The notes: generated by a model not told the origin, from the sequence alone. Positions 8,959-18,955 are shown, counted from the stretch's first letter. The stretch is 64,000 nucleotides of DNA from Mesorhizobium sp. CAU 1732 (GCF_039888675.1 NZ_JBDQQR010000001.1:2480001-2544000), one strand, 5' to 3'. Translations and numbers: made by a program.

Positions 8959-9849
8959 ATGAGCATATCCTCGCAAACCGCCAAACCCACCGGCCCCGTC
9001 GCCCGCTGGCGCGCGAGCATCGCCAATTTGATGGGCACCCGCCACGGGGCGATCGGGACGATCATTCTCCTCCTGCTTTGCGTCACCGCGATTCTCGCGC
9101 CCTTCGTTGCGCCGTACACGCCGCTGCAACAGACCCCGCAAAGTCTTGCGGCACCGTCTTCCGAGTTCCTGTTCGGAACGGACAATCTCGGCCGGGATCT
9201 CTTCTCGCTGATCCTGTACGGCGCGCAGTCCTCCCTCATGGTGGGTGTCGGTGCCGCACTCGCCGCTCTTCTCGTGGGCGGTACGATCGGAATCCTTGCC
9301 GGTTACTTCCGTGGCCCCGTCGAGATCGTGCTGATGCGCGTCATCGAACTGTTCCAGACATTGCCGGTCATCATGCTCGTGCTCTGCGCCGTCGCTCTGT
9401 TCGGGTCGAGTTTCTGGCTTCTGATCACAGCCGTGGCGCTCGCGATCTGGCCGATGGAAGCCCGGCTCGTCTACGGTCAGTATATCAAGCTGCGGGAGCG
9501 GGAGTTCGTGGCCGCCGCACGGGTTGCCGATCTGTCGACATGGCACATCATCTTCCGTGAAATTCTGCCGAATGCCGCGCAACCCGTGATCGTTCAGGTG
9601 GCGCTGGATGCAAGCATCGCGATCCTCATCGAGGCCGGGCTTGGCTTCCTGGGGCTTTCGGATCCATCGAGGGTGAGCTGGGGCCAGCTTCTGTTCGTGG
9701 CACAGGACTACATGGCCAGTGCCTGGTGGATGAGCGTGTTTCCCGGCGCGGCAATCTGCCTGACGGTCATCGGCCTCAACCTCTTCGCCGATGGTTTCAA
9801 CGAGGTCGTCGATCCTCGCAGCACGCGCGGCGTGGGGGGATTGCAATGA
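8959..9849 (+). CDS. Peptide/opine-type ABC transporter permease (DppC-like), system 1
   Basis: I use the ATG at 8959 (MSISSQTAK), which gives 296 residues and avoids overlap with the upstream permease. One helix is followed by a short periplasmic loop with FLFGTDNLGRDLFS, then five helices with the EAA loop AAARVADLSTWHIIFREILPNAAQP. This is the ordinary DppC architecture. It is useful as the in-window reference for the inserted domain in the permease at 37151-38899. Its stop overlaps the next ATG (ATGA). Confidence 0.92.
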   Translation: MSISSQTAKPTGPVARWRASIANLMGTRHGAIGTIILLLLCVTAILAPFVAPYTPLQQTPQSLAAPSSEFLFGTDNLGRDLFSLILYGAQSSLMVGVGAALAALLVGGTIGILAGYFRGPVEIVLMRVIELFQTLPVIMLVLCAVALFGSSFWLLITAVALAIWPMEARLVYGQYIKLREREFVAAARVADLSTWHIIFREILPNAAQPVIVQVALDASIAILIEAGLGFLGLSDPSRVSWGQLLFVAQDYMASAWWMSVFPGAAICLTVIGLNLFADGFNEVVDPRSTRGVGGLQ

Positions 9850-10661
9850 CCGGCCTCGTATCATCGACGCCACTTCTCGAGGTTCGCGATCTCAACGTGC
9901 ATTTCCGCGTCGCCGAGCGGCTTGTCCGCGCCGTCGACGGGGTGGACTTCACGGTGAATGCCGCGGAGTGCGTCGGCATTGTGGGCGAGTCCGGGTCCGG
10001 CAAGAGCACACTCATCCGGGCGGTTTCACGCCTGATGCCAAACCTGCGCATCGACCAACTCTCGGGAGACGTCAGGTTCGAGGGACGCGACGTGCTCGCG
10101 ATGCCCGACCGCGAACTTCGGGAATTGCGCCGCTCCCGCGGGTTCTCGATGATCTTCCAGGATCCGCTCGGCCATCTGAATCCGACGCAGCGCGTCGGCA
10201 GGCAGATCGCGGAAGGTCTGTCGCCCGGCGGTCGCGGGCGCTCGGACCGCGACCGCGTTCATGAGCTTCTCGACGAGGTCGGGTTCAGCGACCCCGGCGT
10301 GATCGCGCGTCGCTATCCCCACGAGCTGTCCGGTGGCATGCGCCAGCGTGTGATGATCGCGATTGCGCTGGCCAGCGACCCGAAGCTGCTTTTTGCCGAT
10401 GAGCCGACCACCGCGCTCGATGCGACGGTGCAGCTACAGGTCCTTCAGACGCTCTACAAGCTGCACAAGGAGCGCAACATGGCGGTCGCGATCATCACGC
10501 ATGACCTCGGTGTCGTCGCCGAAATGTGTGATCGCGTCTGCGTGATGCAGACGGGCAAGATCCTCGAAACGGCATCGACCGTCGATCTGTTCGAGCGGCC
10601 TCAGCATCCCTATTCGGCGCGGCTGGTGCACCTCAGCGCGCGTCGTCTCGAAGCTTCGTGA
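9846..10661 (+). CDS. ABC transporter ATP-binding protein (DppD-like), system 1
   Basis: The start at 9846 overlaps the permease stop; the longer frame is a shadow. The 271 residues include Walker [10 protein letters not shown], the signature LSGGMRQR, Walker B LLFADEP and the switch His in IITHDLGV. The protein stops just after the [10 protein letters not shown] segment. It therefore lacks most of the C-terminal oligopeptide-type extension with the C-x-F-x-x-R-C motif that its partner at 10658 keeps. The ATPase core is intact, so it should still form a heterodimer with that partner. Confidence 0.9.
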   Translation: MTGLVSSTPLLEVRDLNVHFRVAERLVRAVDGVDFTVNAAECVGIVGESGSGKSTLIRAVSRLMPNLRIDQLSGDVRFEGRDVLAMPDRELRELRRSRGFSMIFQDPLGHLNPTQRVGRQIAEGLSPGGRGRSDRDRVHELLDEVGFSDPGVIARRYPHELSGGMRQRVMIAIALASDPKLLFADEPTTALDATVQLQVLQTLYKLHKERNMAVAIITHDLGVVAEMCDRVCVMQTGKILETASTVDLFERPQHPYSARLVHLSARRLEAS

Positions 10662-11695
10662 GTGCAACGATGACGCAACCAATTCTCAGTCTCCGCAGCG
10701 TCGGGCGCAGCTACAAGAGCCGCAATGCAAGCGGGTGGGGCTCGACGACCGTCGATGCCGCCATCGGGGTCAACCTCGAAATATACGAGGGCGAAACGCT
10801 GGCGATCGTCGGGGAGTCCGGCTCCGGAAAGAGCACGCTGGCGAAACTGCTGCTGATGCTCCAGCCACCCTCGAGCGGCGACGTCGAGTTTCGGGGCGTT
10901 TCCCTGTCGAGCCTCGACAAGCGCAGGCGCAGCGAATACCGGCGAGAGGTTCAGGCTGTCTTCCAAGACCCAGCTTCGTCGCTGAACCCGAGAATGACGG
11001 TCGAGCAGACGCTGGGATACGTCATTCGCCGGCATGATCTCGTGAGCGAGAGCGAGCAGCGCGGGTTCATCGTGCGGCAACTCGCATCCGTCGGACTTGA
11101 ACCCGCCGAGCAGTATCTGACGCGCTATCCGCACCAGCTTTCCGGCGGCCAGCAGCAGCGCATCGCCATCGGCCGGGCCATGATGCTGGAGCCCAAGGTG
11201 ATCATCGCCGATGAGCCGCTGTCGAGCCTCGATGTCTCGATCCAGGCTCAGGTGCTGCAACTGATGCTGGACCTTCGCACGCGAACCAATGTCGGCTTCG
11301 TCGTGATCAGCCATGATCTTGGAGCGATGCAGTCGATCGCCGACAGGACGGCGGTGATGTACCGGGGGCGCATCGTGGAGATCGGCGCCGGCGTGTACGA
11401 CCGGCCGGCGCATCCATACACGAAGCTTCTGCTCGACGCCCGTCTCGGCTCGGACCCGCGCAAAGGGCGTATCCGAACGCCGGCGAGCAAACAGCCTGTC
11501 CCGATACGAACCGTATCGGCAGGAGAGGGCGGATGCCGCTTCAGGGACCGCTGTCCCTACGCAATCCAGATCTGCGCCGAATCCGAACCCGCCCTTCGCA
11601 CGATCGGCAGCGGGACGACGCAGGCCGCATGCCATCGCGCCGAAGAACTCGTCGCGATGATGAGCGGTGCGCCTAGCGAACACGTCACCCCATGA
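10658..11695 (+). CDS. ABC transporter ATP-binding protein (DppF-like), system 1
   Basis: 345 residues from a GTG at 10658 that overlaps the previous stop (GTGA); an ATG at 10670 is an alternative. Walker [10 protein letters not shown], signature LSGGQQQR, Walker B VIIADEP and switch VISHDLGA are all present. The C-terminal extension has [14 protein letters not shown], the cysteine-containing domain of peptide-type importers. It pairs with the shorter ATPase upstream to energise system 1. The binding-protein gene follows. Confidence 0.91.
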   Translation: MSATMTQPILSLRSVGRSYKSRNASGWGSTTVDAAIGVNLEIYEGETLAIVGESGSGKSTLAKLLLMLQPPSSGDVEFRGVSLSSLDKRRRSEYRREVQAVFQDPASSLNPRMTVEQTLGYVIRRHDLVSESEQRGFIVRQLASVGLEPAEQYLTRYPHQLSGGQQQRIAIGRAMMLEPKVIIADEPLSSLDVSIQAQVLQLMLDLRTRTNVGFVVISHDLGAMQSIADRTAVMYRGRIVEIGAGVYDRPAHPYTKLLLDARLGSDPRKGRIRTPASKQPVPIRTVSAGEGGCRFRDRCPYAIQICAESEPALRTIGSGTTQAACHRAEELVAMMSGAPSEHVTP

Positions 11696-11742
11696 GGAAA
11701 TGGGCGATGTGCGAAACGGAAGCTAACCCAGGGAGAGAGAGC

Positions 11743-13371
11743 ATGAAATTCTATCGAAACAGACCGTTCGCCTTCGCGATGCGGCCGACGGCAGCGCTTC
11801 TGGCGGCGGGCATCAGCGCGTTTGCGTTTGCTGCATCCGCCCAGGAAGGAACACCGGAGATGGGTGGAACCGTCATTGCGGCATTGAACTCGACGACGAT
11901 CCCCACGCTGAACACGCAGTTGACGTCGTCCGTGCCTGCGCTCTTCGCCGCGGATGTGTGGGCGGACGGCCTGATGACATACGACCGTGAAGGCAAGCGC
12001 CTGCCGCGTCTCGCGACGGAATGGCAGACGTCGGAGGACGGCAAGACCTATACGTTCAAGCTGCGCGACGGCGTGAAATGGTCCGATGGGGAGCCCTTCA
12101 CCGCCGACGATGTCGTGTTCACGCTGAACACATTCGGGAAATTCAACACCTACCTCACCAAGCTGATGCCACTGATCGAGGAGGCATCCGCCCCGGACGC
12201 CACCACCTTCGTCCTGAAGCTGAAGCAGCCTTTGACGGCCACGCTCGACCTCTTCGACAAGGAGGTCTTCCCGCTGATGGCGAAACACATCTATGACGGA
12301 CAGGACGTCGCGACCCATCCGGCCAACCTCGCGCCGGTCGGGCTTGGGCCGTTCAAGTTCGAGAGCTGGCAGAGCGGCCAGTCGATCACCTTCGTGCGCA
12401 ACGAGCACTACTGGGAGGAGGGGAAGCCTTATCTCGACTCCGTCATCTTCGCGCTGATACCCAATCCCCAGCAGCGGCTGAACGCGCTGAGCAACGGTGA
12501 AGTGAACTGGTTCCGGCCGGAAGCCGCACAGGTCAGAGCCACGCAGGAAGCGGCCAAAGCGGGTACGTTCAAGGTTGTACGGATCGTCAACAATGCCCCG
12601 GAAACGGCTGTCATCGATTTCAATCTGACACGTGAGCCGCTGAAAAACGTTCAGGTGCGACAGGCACTCTTCCATGCGATCGACCGTCAGCGCATCGCGC
12701 AAGACGTTTATCAGGGCCTCGCCGCCACGGTGAAGAATGCGATCCCGGTGCAGTTCAAGGACCTGCATGGCACGACGATCGACTACGACCAGCTCTATGC
12801 CTACGACCCGGAGAAGGCAGGCGCGCTGCTCGACGAAGCGGGTTATCCGCTGAAGGATGGAAAGCGGTTCTCTCTCGAACTCTCGGTCATCTCCGTTCCA
12901 CCCTACCAGACCGTGGCGCAGGTTGTTCAGTCCCAGTGGTCGGCTATCGGCATCGATGTCAAACTGAACGCCCTCGACCAGCAGCTATGGGTCAACAAGG
13001 TCTACACCGAGCGTGACTTCGACGCGTCGGTCATTTCGCTGACGGGCAGGACCAATCCGGTGCTGGGCGTCGATCGAAGCTTCGTGTGCAACGAAGGAAG
13101 CGTGCCGTTCGCAAATCCGACGGGCTACTGCAACCCCGAGTTTGATGCAGTGGCATTGGCGGCGGCGTCGGCGCTGCAAGGCCGGCAGCGCGAGCACTAC
13201 GACAAATATGCCCAGATCGTCGCTCGTGACCTGAACCAGCTCCAGTTGACAAACACTGAAGTCTACGAGGCCGTCTCGACGAACCTGAAGGGGCTGGATG
13301 CCCAGTTCAACTTCTCGTTCAACACACATCCCAATTGGGCGGAAGCCTGGCTTCCGGCCGACGAACAGTAA
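11743..13371 (+). CDS. ABC transporter substrate-binding protein, family 5, system 1
   Basis: The ATG at 11743 is preceded by GGGAGAGAG, giving 542 residues; an earlier in-frame start at 11692 lacks this site. A signal peptide ends near ASAQEG. The mature protein has the usual family-5 order: early DGLMTYDREGKRLPRLATEW, FKLRDGVKWSDGEPFTADDVVFTL, then VGLGPFKFESW, and the C-terminal domain with FDASVISLTGR. The gene is last in its operon and followed by an 11-bp hairpin. The ligand is unknown; neighbouring CoA-ligase genes suggest an organic acid, amide or small peptide. Confidence 0.92.
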   Translation: MKFYRNRPFAFAMRPTAALLAAGISAFAFAASAQEGTPEMGGTVIAALNSTTIPTLNTQLTSSVPALFAADVWADGLMTYDREGKRLPRLATEWQTSEDGKTYTFKLRDGVKWSDGEPFTADDVVFTLNTFGKFNTYLTKLMPLIEEASAPDATTFVLKLKQPLTATLDLFDKEVFPLMAKHIYDGQDVATHPANLAPVGLGPFKFESWQSGQSITFVRNEHYWEEGKPYLDSVIFALIPNPQQRLNALSNGEVNWFRPEAAQVRATQEAAKAGTFKVVRIVNNAPETAVIDFNLTREPLKNVQVRQALFHAIDRQRIAQDVYQGLAATVKNAIPVQFKDLHGTTIDYDQLYAYDPEKAGALLDEAGYPLKDGKRFSLELSVISVPPYQTVAQVVQSQWSAIGIDVKLNALDQQLWVNKVYTERDFDASVISLTGRTNPVLGVDRSFVCNEGSVPFANPTGYCNPEFDAVALAAASALQGRQREHYDKYAQIVARDLNQLQLTNTEVYEAVSTNLKGLDAQFNFSFNTHPNWAEAWLPADEQ

Positions 13372-13396
13372 CCCGATCAACTCCCAGACTGGACCA

Positions 13397-13425
13397 GCCA
13401 CGCAGCCACCTTCCGGCTGCGTGGC
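13397..13425 (+). terminator. 11-bp perfect hairpin after the system 1 binding-protein gene
   Basis: GCCACGCAGCC (13397-13407) pairs with GGCTGCGTGGC (13415-13425) around a seven-base loop. A weak pyrimidine-rich tail follows. It lies between the binding-protein gene and the CoA-ligase gene and could terminate or reduce read-through. Confidence 0.55.
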
Positions 13426-13454
13426 AGCCTTCTTGCGGCCAAAAGGACATCCTC

Positions 13455-15581
13455 TTGCATATCGATGTTACATCCATGGTGCGGCCACGCTCGGTCGCCA
13501 TTGTCGGCGCCTCCGCAAAGCGGGTTACGCAGGGCAATGTGGTTATCAGCAATCTCAAGGAATGGGGCTATCAGGGAGCCGTTCTTCCCGTGCACCCGCA
13601 AGCCAGGGAAATCGACGGACTTGCCGCCTGCAACACGGTTGCCGCGCTTCCCGCCGAAACGGATCTGGCGATCGTCGCCATCCCGGCCGCGCAGGTGCCG
13701 GCCATTCTGAATGAGCTGGAAGACAGTCCCGTTCGCTCGGCGATCGTGTTCACCAACGGATTCTCCAGCGACGAAGAACGCGCCATCCGGGAGATGAGCC
13801 GTTCCAGCCGGTTGATCGTCCACGGCCCCAACTGCATGGGCCTCGTGAATTTTACCGATTCCATTCCGCTCTATCCGTCCCGGCCTTCAGAGCGTCTGCG
13901 CGCCGGCAAGGTGGCGATCGTCGCCCAGTCGGGCTCGGCCGCCATCTCCGTGATGAATTCGACGGTCGTCGGATTTTCGAAGGTGGTGACGATGGGCAGC
14001 GAGTTTCACGTCGGCGCGGCGGACTACATCCGCTGGCTGGCCGGAGACGACGCCACGACCACGATCGGCGTGGTTGCAGAATCCATCAAGGACCCGGTCG
14101 CATTCGCGCTCGCGGCAGAGGCGGTGCATGCCGCGGGCAAGTCGCTCGTGGTTCTCAAAGTCGGTCGCACGGCGACCGGACTTGCGGCGACGCAAGCTCA
14201 CACCGGGGCGCTGGTGAGCGACAGCGATGCCTATGACGACTTCTTCGCCGCGACAAACATCGCCACGGCTGCCGACTATGACGAACTCATCGCGTCCCTC
14301 GAATGCTCGGCTGTTGCCCGAAAAATGGTCGGCGGCAGCGACATCGCCATTGTCGGCATTTCGGGTGGTCAAACGGCGCTGGCCTGCGACATTGCGGAGA
14401 CCGGCGGCATTGGAGTCGCAGCGTTCAGCGAGACCACCAGGCAGCGCGTCATGAAGGCCCTTCCGGGGACTTCGGGCAGCAACCCGATCGACTTCGGCGC
14501 CACCGTCAATGTCGACGATCGCAATTCACCGGAGGCGATCGCTGCCGTTTTCGAGGATGCCGCGGTCGGAGCGGTAGTTGCTCTGCAGGACACGCAGGAA
14601 AGCCTGAATCCCGCGACGCTCGAGAACTATATGGGCATTCTCACCGTTTATGCGGAGGCGGGACAGGCGGCGTCAAAGCCGCTGGTGGTAATTTCGCCGA
14701 CCTCCGAGAATGTCGATCCCGGTGTGCGCGCGTTTCTGGGGAAGCATGACGTACCCCTCATTCGCGGTCTAACAGCAGGTTTGCGCGCTGCCGGCAATCT
14801 TCGCCTCGGCAAGCCCGGCATCGCAGGGGCATGGGGCAACGCACGCCGAAGCGACCGCCCTTTCCACAATCCCAACGCGCCTCGGCTCCGCGAGGAGCTT
14901 CTGGAAACGACGGGTACTCTCAGCCCGGAAACCAGCTTCCGCATCCTTCGAGACTATGGATTGCCGCTGGTACGGGCCATTGTCGTGGGAGGTGTCGAAG
15001 ACGCCGTTGCCCGTGCATCGGAAATCGGGTTTCCGATGGTCGTGAAAGTCGCCTCGCGCGACATCCAGCATCGTTCGGACGCAGGCGGCGTCGTGCTGGA
15101 TGTCACCGATGAAGTGGGTTTGCGCGCGGCCATTGCGCGTATCGCTACAAATGTCGGCAAGGCGCTGCCCGATGCCGTCATCGACGGCTACGAACTTCAG
15201 GAACAAGTCGTCGGTGGTGTCGAGGCAATGGCGGGGTTCACGTCCGCTCCGCCCTTCGGGCAACTGGTCGTTGTCGGCAGCGGCGGGACGCTGGTCGAGG
15301 TGATGGCCGATCGGGCGGTGAAGCTTGCTCCGTTCGACACGGAAGCGGCGGTCTCGATGCTCTCGCGGACCAAGCTTGCAAAGGTTCTTGGCGGCTACCG
15401 AAATCTCGTTCCGGAAACCGATATTTCGCCGCTTGCGGATGTGGCGGTGAAGCTGTCGCAAATGGCCAGCGATCTGGAGGGAGTGATGGTTGCTTGCGAC
15501 CTCAATCCCGTCGTTCTGCGACACGGCAGCGGCGAAGCGCGCATCGTCGATGCCCTGTGCATCGTCGCCGCGCCCGCTTAG
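13455..15581 (+). CDS. NDP-forming acyl-CoA synthetase (acetate-CoA ligase family)
   Basis: The best start is TTG at 13455, seven bases after AAGGA; an in-frame ATG at 13476 is the alternative, and the frame upstream to 13335 overlaps the hairpin. The protein has about 708 residues. It has an N-terminal CoA-binding Rossmann domain (VAIVGASAKR), a succinyl-CoA-ligase-like domain with VHGPNCMG and a candidate phospho-histidine His249 in QAHTGAL, then a C-terminal ATP-grasp domain (HRSDAGGVVLDVTDEV). It should form an acyl-CoA from an acid, CoA and ATP, giving ADP and phosphate. It follows importer system 1 and is a logical first catabolic step for the imported acid. Confidence 0.9.
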   Translation: MHIDVTSMVRPRSVAIVGASAKRVTQGNVVISNLKEWGYQGAVLPVHPQAREIDGLAACNTVAALPAETDLAIVAIPAAQVPAILNELEDSPVRSAIVFTNGFSSDEERAIREMSRSSRLIVHGPNCMGLVNFTDSIPLYPSRPSERLRAGKVAIVAQSGSAAISVMNSTVVGFSKVVTMGSEFHVGAADYIRWLAGDDATTTIGVVAESIKDPVAFALAAEAVHAAGKSLVVLKVGRTATGLAATQAHTGALVSDSDAYDDFFAATNIATAADYDELIASLECSAVARKMVGGSDIAIVGISGGQTALACDIAETGGIGVAAFSETTRQRVMKALPGTSGSNPIDFGATVNVDDRNSPEAIAAVFEDAAVGAVVALQDTQESLNPATLENYMGILTVYAEAGQAASKPLVVISPTSENVDPGVRAFLGKHDVPLIRGLTAGLRAAGNLRLGKPGIAGAWGNARRSDRPFHNPNAPRLREELLETTGTLSPETSFRILRDYGLPLVRAIVVGGVEDAVARASEIGFPMVVKVASRDIQHRSDAGGVVLDVTDEVGLRAAIARIATNVGKALPDAVIDGYELQEQVVGGVEAMAGFTSAPPFGQLVVVGSGGTLVEVMADRAVKLAPFDTEAAVSMLSRTKLAKVLGGYRNLVPETDISPLADVAVKLSQMASDLEGVMVACDLNPVVLRHGSGEARIVDALCIVAAPA

Positions 15582-15608
15582 ACGGCTGGCACGGATACGA
15601 TGCGCTTA

Positions 15609-15657
15609 GATGCTCAAACAAGGAGATAGATCGCCACTCGCGCGTCGGTCAGGATGC
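15609..15657. repeat. Dispersed intergenic repeat, copy A
   Basis: These 49 bases match the reverse complement of 49765-49813 at 44 of 49 positions by hand alignment. The core is GATCGCCACTCG flanked by GATGCTCAAACAA and GTCAGGATGC. Both copies lie between genes. It resembles the short palindromic mosaic repeats common in Rhizobiales genomes, although this copy is less palindromic than the other. Confidence 0.6.
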
Positions 15658-15707
15658 ACGGCGACCGAGCGGCAACTGACGCTATCTTCCAAGACCGGGC
15701 AAGGATG

Positions 15708-16514
15708 TCAGTCCTGGCGACCAAAAGCCATTTGTACCTGCCTGGCAAGCGCGACAAGGTCGCGGCCTATGTCGTCGAGACGGGCTGCGGTCAAAACATG
15801 GGCGGAACCGCCGCAATTGAGGGCGTAGGGCTGGCTGCCGTGAAGAAGGAGCGGAACACCGACCGAGTTTATCTCGGATTGCCATTCGCCGATCGACGTC
15901 ACGAACCCATTCAGGCGCAACTGGTCTACCGAGCGTCTGACGCCGTCTCGCATGAACGCCCCCATATCGTCGGGAGGACAAATCTCATCGAGCAGACGGT
16001 CTCTTGCCGACGCGTCAAGGCTTGCAAGGTATGCGCGTCCCATCGCCGATGTCGCCATGCGAACATGGGCGCCTATCTCCATTCCTATGTGAAGCGGGCT
16101 CGATCCTCGGCAGTGTTCGATGTAGACCATCGTCCGCCGGTCCGGGGCGCCAAGAGCGACCGAGCAGCCGACGTTGTCTGCCAAAGCCTGCATCATAGGG
16201 CGGGCGACGTCGCGCACGGCAAGGCCCCCCAGCGCGCTGAAGCCAAGGGCGAGCGCCGCTACGGAAAGAGAATACCGGCCGGTGCTTGCCGAGTATTCGA
16301 GATATCCCAGTCGGCTAAGCGTGTAGGTCAGCCTCGATATGGTGGATTTGGCAAGGCCGGTGCGCGTTGCCAGATCCTGATTGCCAAGCCCCGCATCTCC
16401 ACGCCTGAACGCTCGCAGGACGCTCAACCCGCGCGCAAGTGCGGCCACGAAGCGCGGATCGTCGTCCGCATCCGCTTCAGTCGACGCAACGAGCTGACCT
16501 TCGCGTTTGCGCAT
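15708..16514 (-). CDS. IclR family transcriptional regulator
   Basis: The start at 16514 (MRKREGQLV) is preceded by GAGGGA at a good distance, giving 268 residues; the longer frame to 16601 runs into the operator region. The N-terminal winged HTH (NQDLATRTGLAKSTISRL) is followed by an IclR ligand-binding domain ending GRDLVALARQVQ. It is divergent from the acyl-CoA gene cluster at 16651 and so likely controls it. Repeated ACGGAATT boxes occupy the shared gap. Confidence 0.91.
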   Translation of the reverse strand: MRKREGQLVASTEADADDDPRFVAALARGLSVLRAFRRGDAGLGNQDLATRTGLAKSTISRLTYTLSRLGYLEYSASTGRYSLSVAALALGFSALGGLAVRDVARPMMQALADNVGCSVALGAPDRRTMVYIEHCRGSSPLHIGMEIGAHVRMATSAMGRAYLASLDASARDRLLDEICPPDDMGAFMRDGVRRSVDQLRLNGFVTSIGEWQSEINSVGVPLLLHGSQPYALNCGGSAHVLTAARLDDIGRDLVALARQVQMAFGRQD

Positions 16515-16584
16515 AGGTTGATCCCTCGTGAAATGGGAAATGCACCCTTGACCCAGAAAACATCCAAGGCAATAGTCATCAATA

Positions 16585-16612
16585 ACGGAATTATATTCCA
16601 CTCTACGGAATT
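16585..16612. promoter_or_regulatory. GGAAT-TAT-ATTCC palindrome with repeated ACGGAATT box
   Basis: GGAATTATATTCC (16587-16599) is a palindrome with five-base arms. ACGGAATT occurs at 16585-16592 and again at 16605-16612, exactly 20 bases (about two helical turns) apart. It lies midway between the IclR start at 16514 and the dehydrogenase start at 16651, so it is a strong candidate IclR operator. Confidence 0.5.
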
Positions 16613-16650
16613 GCTAACAGGCACGGAAGATGCCGTCAACAGGATGACAA

Positions 16651-17943
16651 TTGCAGATGGAAGATGATCGCTCCAGATCGTTGCGCCATGCGTTGCTTGC
16701 GGAGGGTGAGGCGGACCGCTTTGCTTTCGACGGCACGGGCGCACAGCCGCGTGACGTTGCCAAAGTCGGCGTCATCGGCGGCGGCACGATGGGCGGCGGC
16801 ATCGCCATGGCGTTTGCCAGCAACGGCATCCCGGTCGTGTTGATCGAAACCGACATGCCCGCCGCCAATCGGGCGGTCGAGCGCGTCGCTGCCAACTACG
16901 CCCGTTCCGCGAAACGTGGGTCGATCTCGGAAGCGGTTGCGGCCGAAAACCTTTCCCGCATCACGCCGTCTGACGATTATGCCGCCTTGGCCGATGTCGA
17001 TCTCGTTATCGAGGCGGCGTTCGAGGAGATGGAGATCAAGCGGGAGATTTTTGCAAAACTTGTCGCGGCCACCAAGCCGGCGGCCATCCTCGCGACCAAC
17101 ACGTCCTATCTCGACGTCGACGCCATAGCGGCGGCGAGCGGTGTGCCCGGGCGCGTGCTCGGCATGCATTTCTTCAGCCCGGCGAACATCATGAAGCTGG
17201 TGGAAGTCGTGCGCGGCGCGCGCACCGGCCCCGAAGTGATCGCCACCGTGGTCAAGGTTGCCCGCGTGCTCGGCAAAATCCCGGTGGTCGTCGGCAATTG
17301 TCACGGCTTTGTCGGCAACCGCATCCTGGCGCGGCGCAGCGAACAGGTGGACCGCCTCTTGCTTGAAGGTGCTCTGCCCGGGGAGGTGGACAAGGCGCTC
17401 ACGACATTCGGGTCGAAGCTTGGGCCCTGCGCCATGGGAGATCTCGCGGGCCTCGACATCAGTTGGCGTATGCGTCGAGCCACCGGGCGGACCGCGCCGG
17501 TTGCCGATGCGCTCGTGGCGGCCGGGCGGCTGGGGCAGAAAACACGCAGCGGCTATTATCTCTACGACGAGGACGGCCGCACACCGCGAGAAGACCCGGC
17601 CGTCACCGCGCTGATCGAAAGCGTTTCTGCCAGCCACGGCATCGAACGTCGCTCTATCGACCAGGACGAGATCATCGACCGCCTCATTTTGCCGATGGTC
17701 AACGAGGGCGCCCGTATCGTGGACGAAGGGATTGTGGCTCGGTCGAGCGATATCGATCTGATCTGGCTTCACGGTTACGGATTTCCGCGCTGGCGCGGCG
17801 GCCCCATGTTTTATGCGCAGACCCGTGGCCTTGCAGACGTAGCGTCGCGCCTGAGGGAACTTGTGCAGTTGACCGGGGACGCCTCGATGCAACCGGCGCC
17901 GCTGCTCGACAGGCTCGCGGCCGAGGGCGGTTCCTTTTCGTGA
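16651..17943 (+). CDS. 3-hydroxyacyl-CoA dehydrogenase (stand-alone, NAD-binding type)
   Basis: The frame opens with TTG at 16651, six bases after AGGA; ATG at 16657 is the alternative. The protein has 430 residues. The Rossmann motif GGGTMGGG starts at residue 43, the conserved MHFFSP block places a catalytic His at 173, and NCHGFVGNRI follows. A duplicated C-terminal 3HCDH_C-like domain ends in LHGYGFPRWRGGPM. It corresponds to the dehydrogenase half of FadB-like multifunctional enzymes without the hydratase domain, and would oxidise 3-hydroxyacyl-CoA to 3-ketoacyl-CoA. About 30 extra residues precede the Rossmann fold. It opens the cluster 16651-22445. Confidence 0.91.
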   Translation: MQMEDDRSRSLRHALLAEGEADRFAFDGTGAQPRDVAKVGVIGGGTMGGGIAMAFASNGIPVVLIETDMPAANRAVERVAANYARSAKRGSISEAVAAENLSRITPSDDYAALADVDLVIEAAFEEMEIKREIFAKLVAATKPAAILATNTSYLDVDAIAAASGVPGRVLGMHFFSPANIMKLVEVVRGARTGPEVIATVVKVARVLGKIPVVVGNCHGFVGNRILARRSEQVDRLLLEGALPGEVDKALTTFGSKLGPCAMGDLAGLDISWRMRRATGRTAPVADALVAAGRLGQKTRSGYYLYDEDGRTPREDPAVTALIESVSASHGIERRSIDQDEIIDRLILPMVNEGARIVDEGIVARSSDIDLIWLHGYGFPRWRGGPMFYAQTRGLADVASRLRELVQLTGDASMQPAPLLDRLAAEGGSFS

Positions 17944-17980
17944 TGCATCATCCATTTCAAATTCGAGGGATCACCAAAAA

Positions 17981-18955
17981 ATGAGAGCGGTAATCTGCAA
18001 GGAATTCGGGCCAGCGACATCGTTGGTGATCGAGGCGTTCGATCTGCCGCCGCCGGCCAAAGGCCATGCCCGTGTGCGCGTCGAAGCGGCAGGCGTGAAC
18101 TTTCCCGACACGTTGATGGTTCAGGGCAAGTATCAGGTTAAACCTGACCTGCCGTTCGTGCCGGGTGCCGAACTGGCCGGCATCGTGGAAGCCGTTGGCG
18201 AAGGCGTAACGGACATCGTTCCCGGAATGCCGGTCATCGGCATGGTGGGACTGGGCGCATTTGCCGACGTCGCAAATGTTCGCACGGCCAGGCTGATGCC
18301 GCGCCCGGCCACGATGGACGCCGTGACGGCCGCAGGCTTTTCGATGACCTACGGCACGAGCATGCATGCGTTGAAGCAGCGCGCGCGGTTGCAGCCGGGT
18401 GAGACGTTGCTGGTGCTCGGCGCCAGCGGCGGTGTCGGGCTGGCGGCGGTCGAACTCGGCAAGGCGATGGGGGCAACCGTCATTGCGGCAGCCAGCAGCG
18501 CTGAAAAACTTGAGGTCGCCAGGCGTGCAGGCGCCGATCATCTCATCAATTATTCGACGGCTTCGCTGAAGGACAGCGTCAAGGAACTGACCAGCGGCAA
18601 GGGGGTCGACGTCGTCTACGATCCTGTCGGTGGCGATCTGCTGGAAGAAGCTGTTCGCGCCACGGCCTGGGAAGGCCGCGTGCTGGTCGTCGGCTTTGCG
18701 TCAGGAACGATACCGCGCGTTCCCGCCAATCTGATGCTTCTGAAGGGCTCTTCGCTTGTCGGAGTTTTCTTCGGCACCTTCCGCGATCGCGATCCGGAAA
18801 AGAACCGCGCGAATTTTGCCGAGATGTTTGCCTGGTTCGAGCAGGGAAAGCTCAAGCCGCTCATCAGCCAGACGATGGAACTGGAGAAGGTGGTCGAGGC
18901 GTTCGACGTGCTGACAAGCCGCGGCGCTATCGGAAAGATCGTGCTGACCACATGA
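17981..18955 (+). CDS. NADPH:quinone oxidoreductase-like MDR family protein
   Basis: 324 residues with the N-terminal GroES-like domain (VNFPDTLMVQG, PFVPGAELAG) and the nucleotide-binding motif LGASGGVGLAAV near residues 146-157. No structural zinc cysteine cluster is visible, which fits the zinc-independent quinone oxidoreductase/enoyl reductase branch. It could reduce an enoyl-CoA or quinone intermediate with NADPH. It overlaps the following thioesterase gene by four bases (ATGA), so the two are translationally coupled. Confidence 0.9.
   Translation: MRAVICKEFGPATSLVIEAFDLPPPAKGHARVRVEAAGVNFPDTLMVQGKYQVKPDLPFVPGAELAGIVEAVGEGVTDIVPGMPVIGMVGLGAFADVANVRTARLMPRPATMDAVTAAGFSMTYGTSMHALKQRARLQPGETLLVLGASGGVGLAAVELGKAMGATVIAAASSAEKLEVARRAGADHLINYSTASLKDSVKELTSGKGVDVVYDPVGGDLLEEAVRATAWEGRVLVVGFASGTIPRVPANLMLLKGSSLVGVFFGTFRDRDPEKNRANFAEMFAWFEQGKLKPLISQTMELEKVVEAFDVLTSRGAIGKIVLTT

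Noticed and set aside
9846..10661. The short DppD-like ATPase of system 1 as a truncated pseudogene
   Set aside because: All ATPase motifs are intact and it is translationally coupled on both sides; only the variable C-terminal extension is missing.
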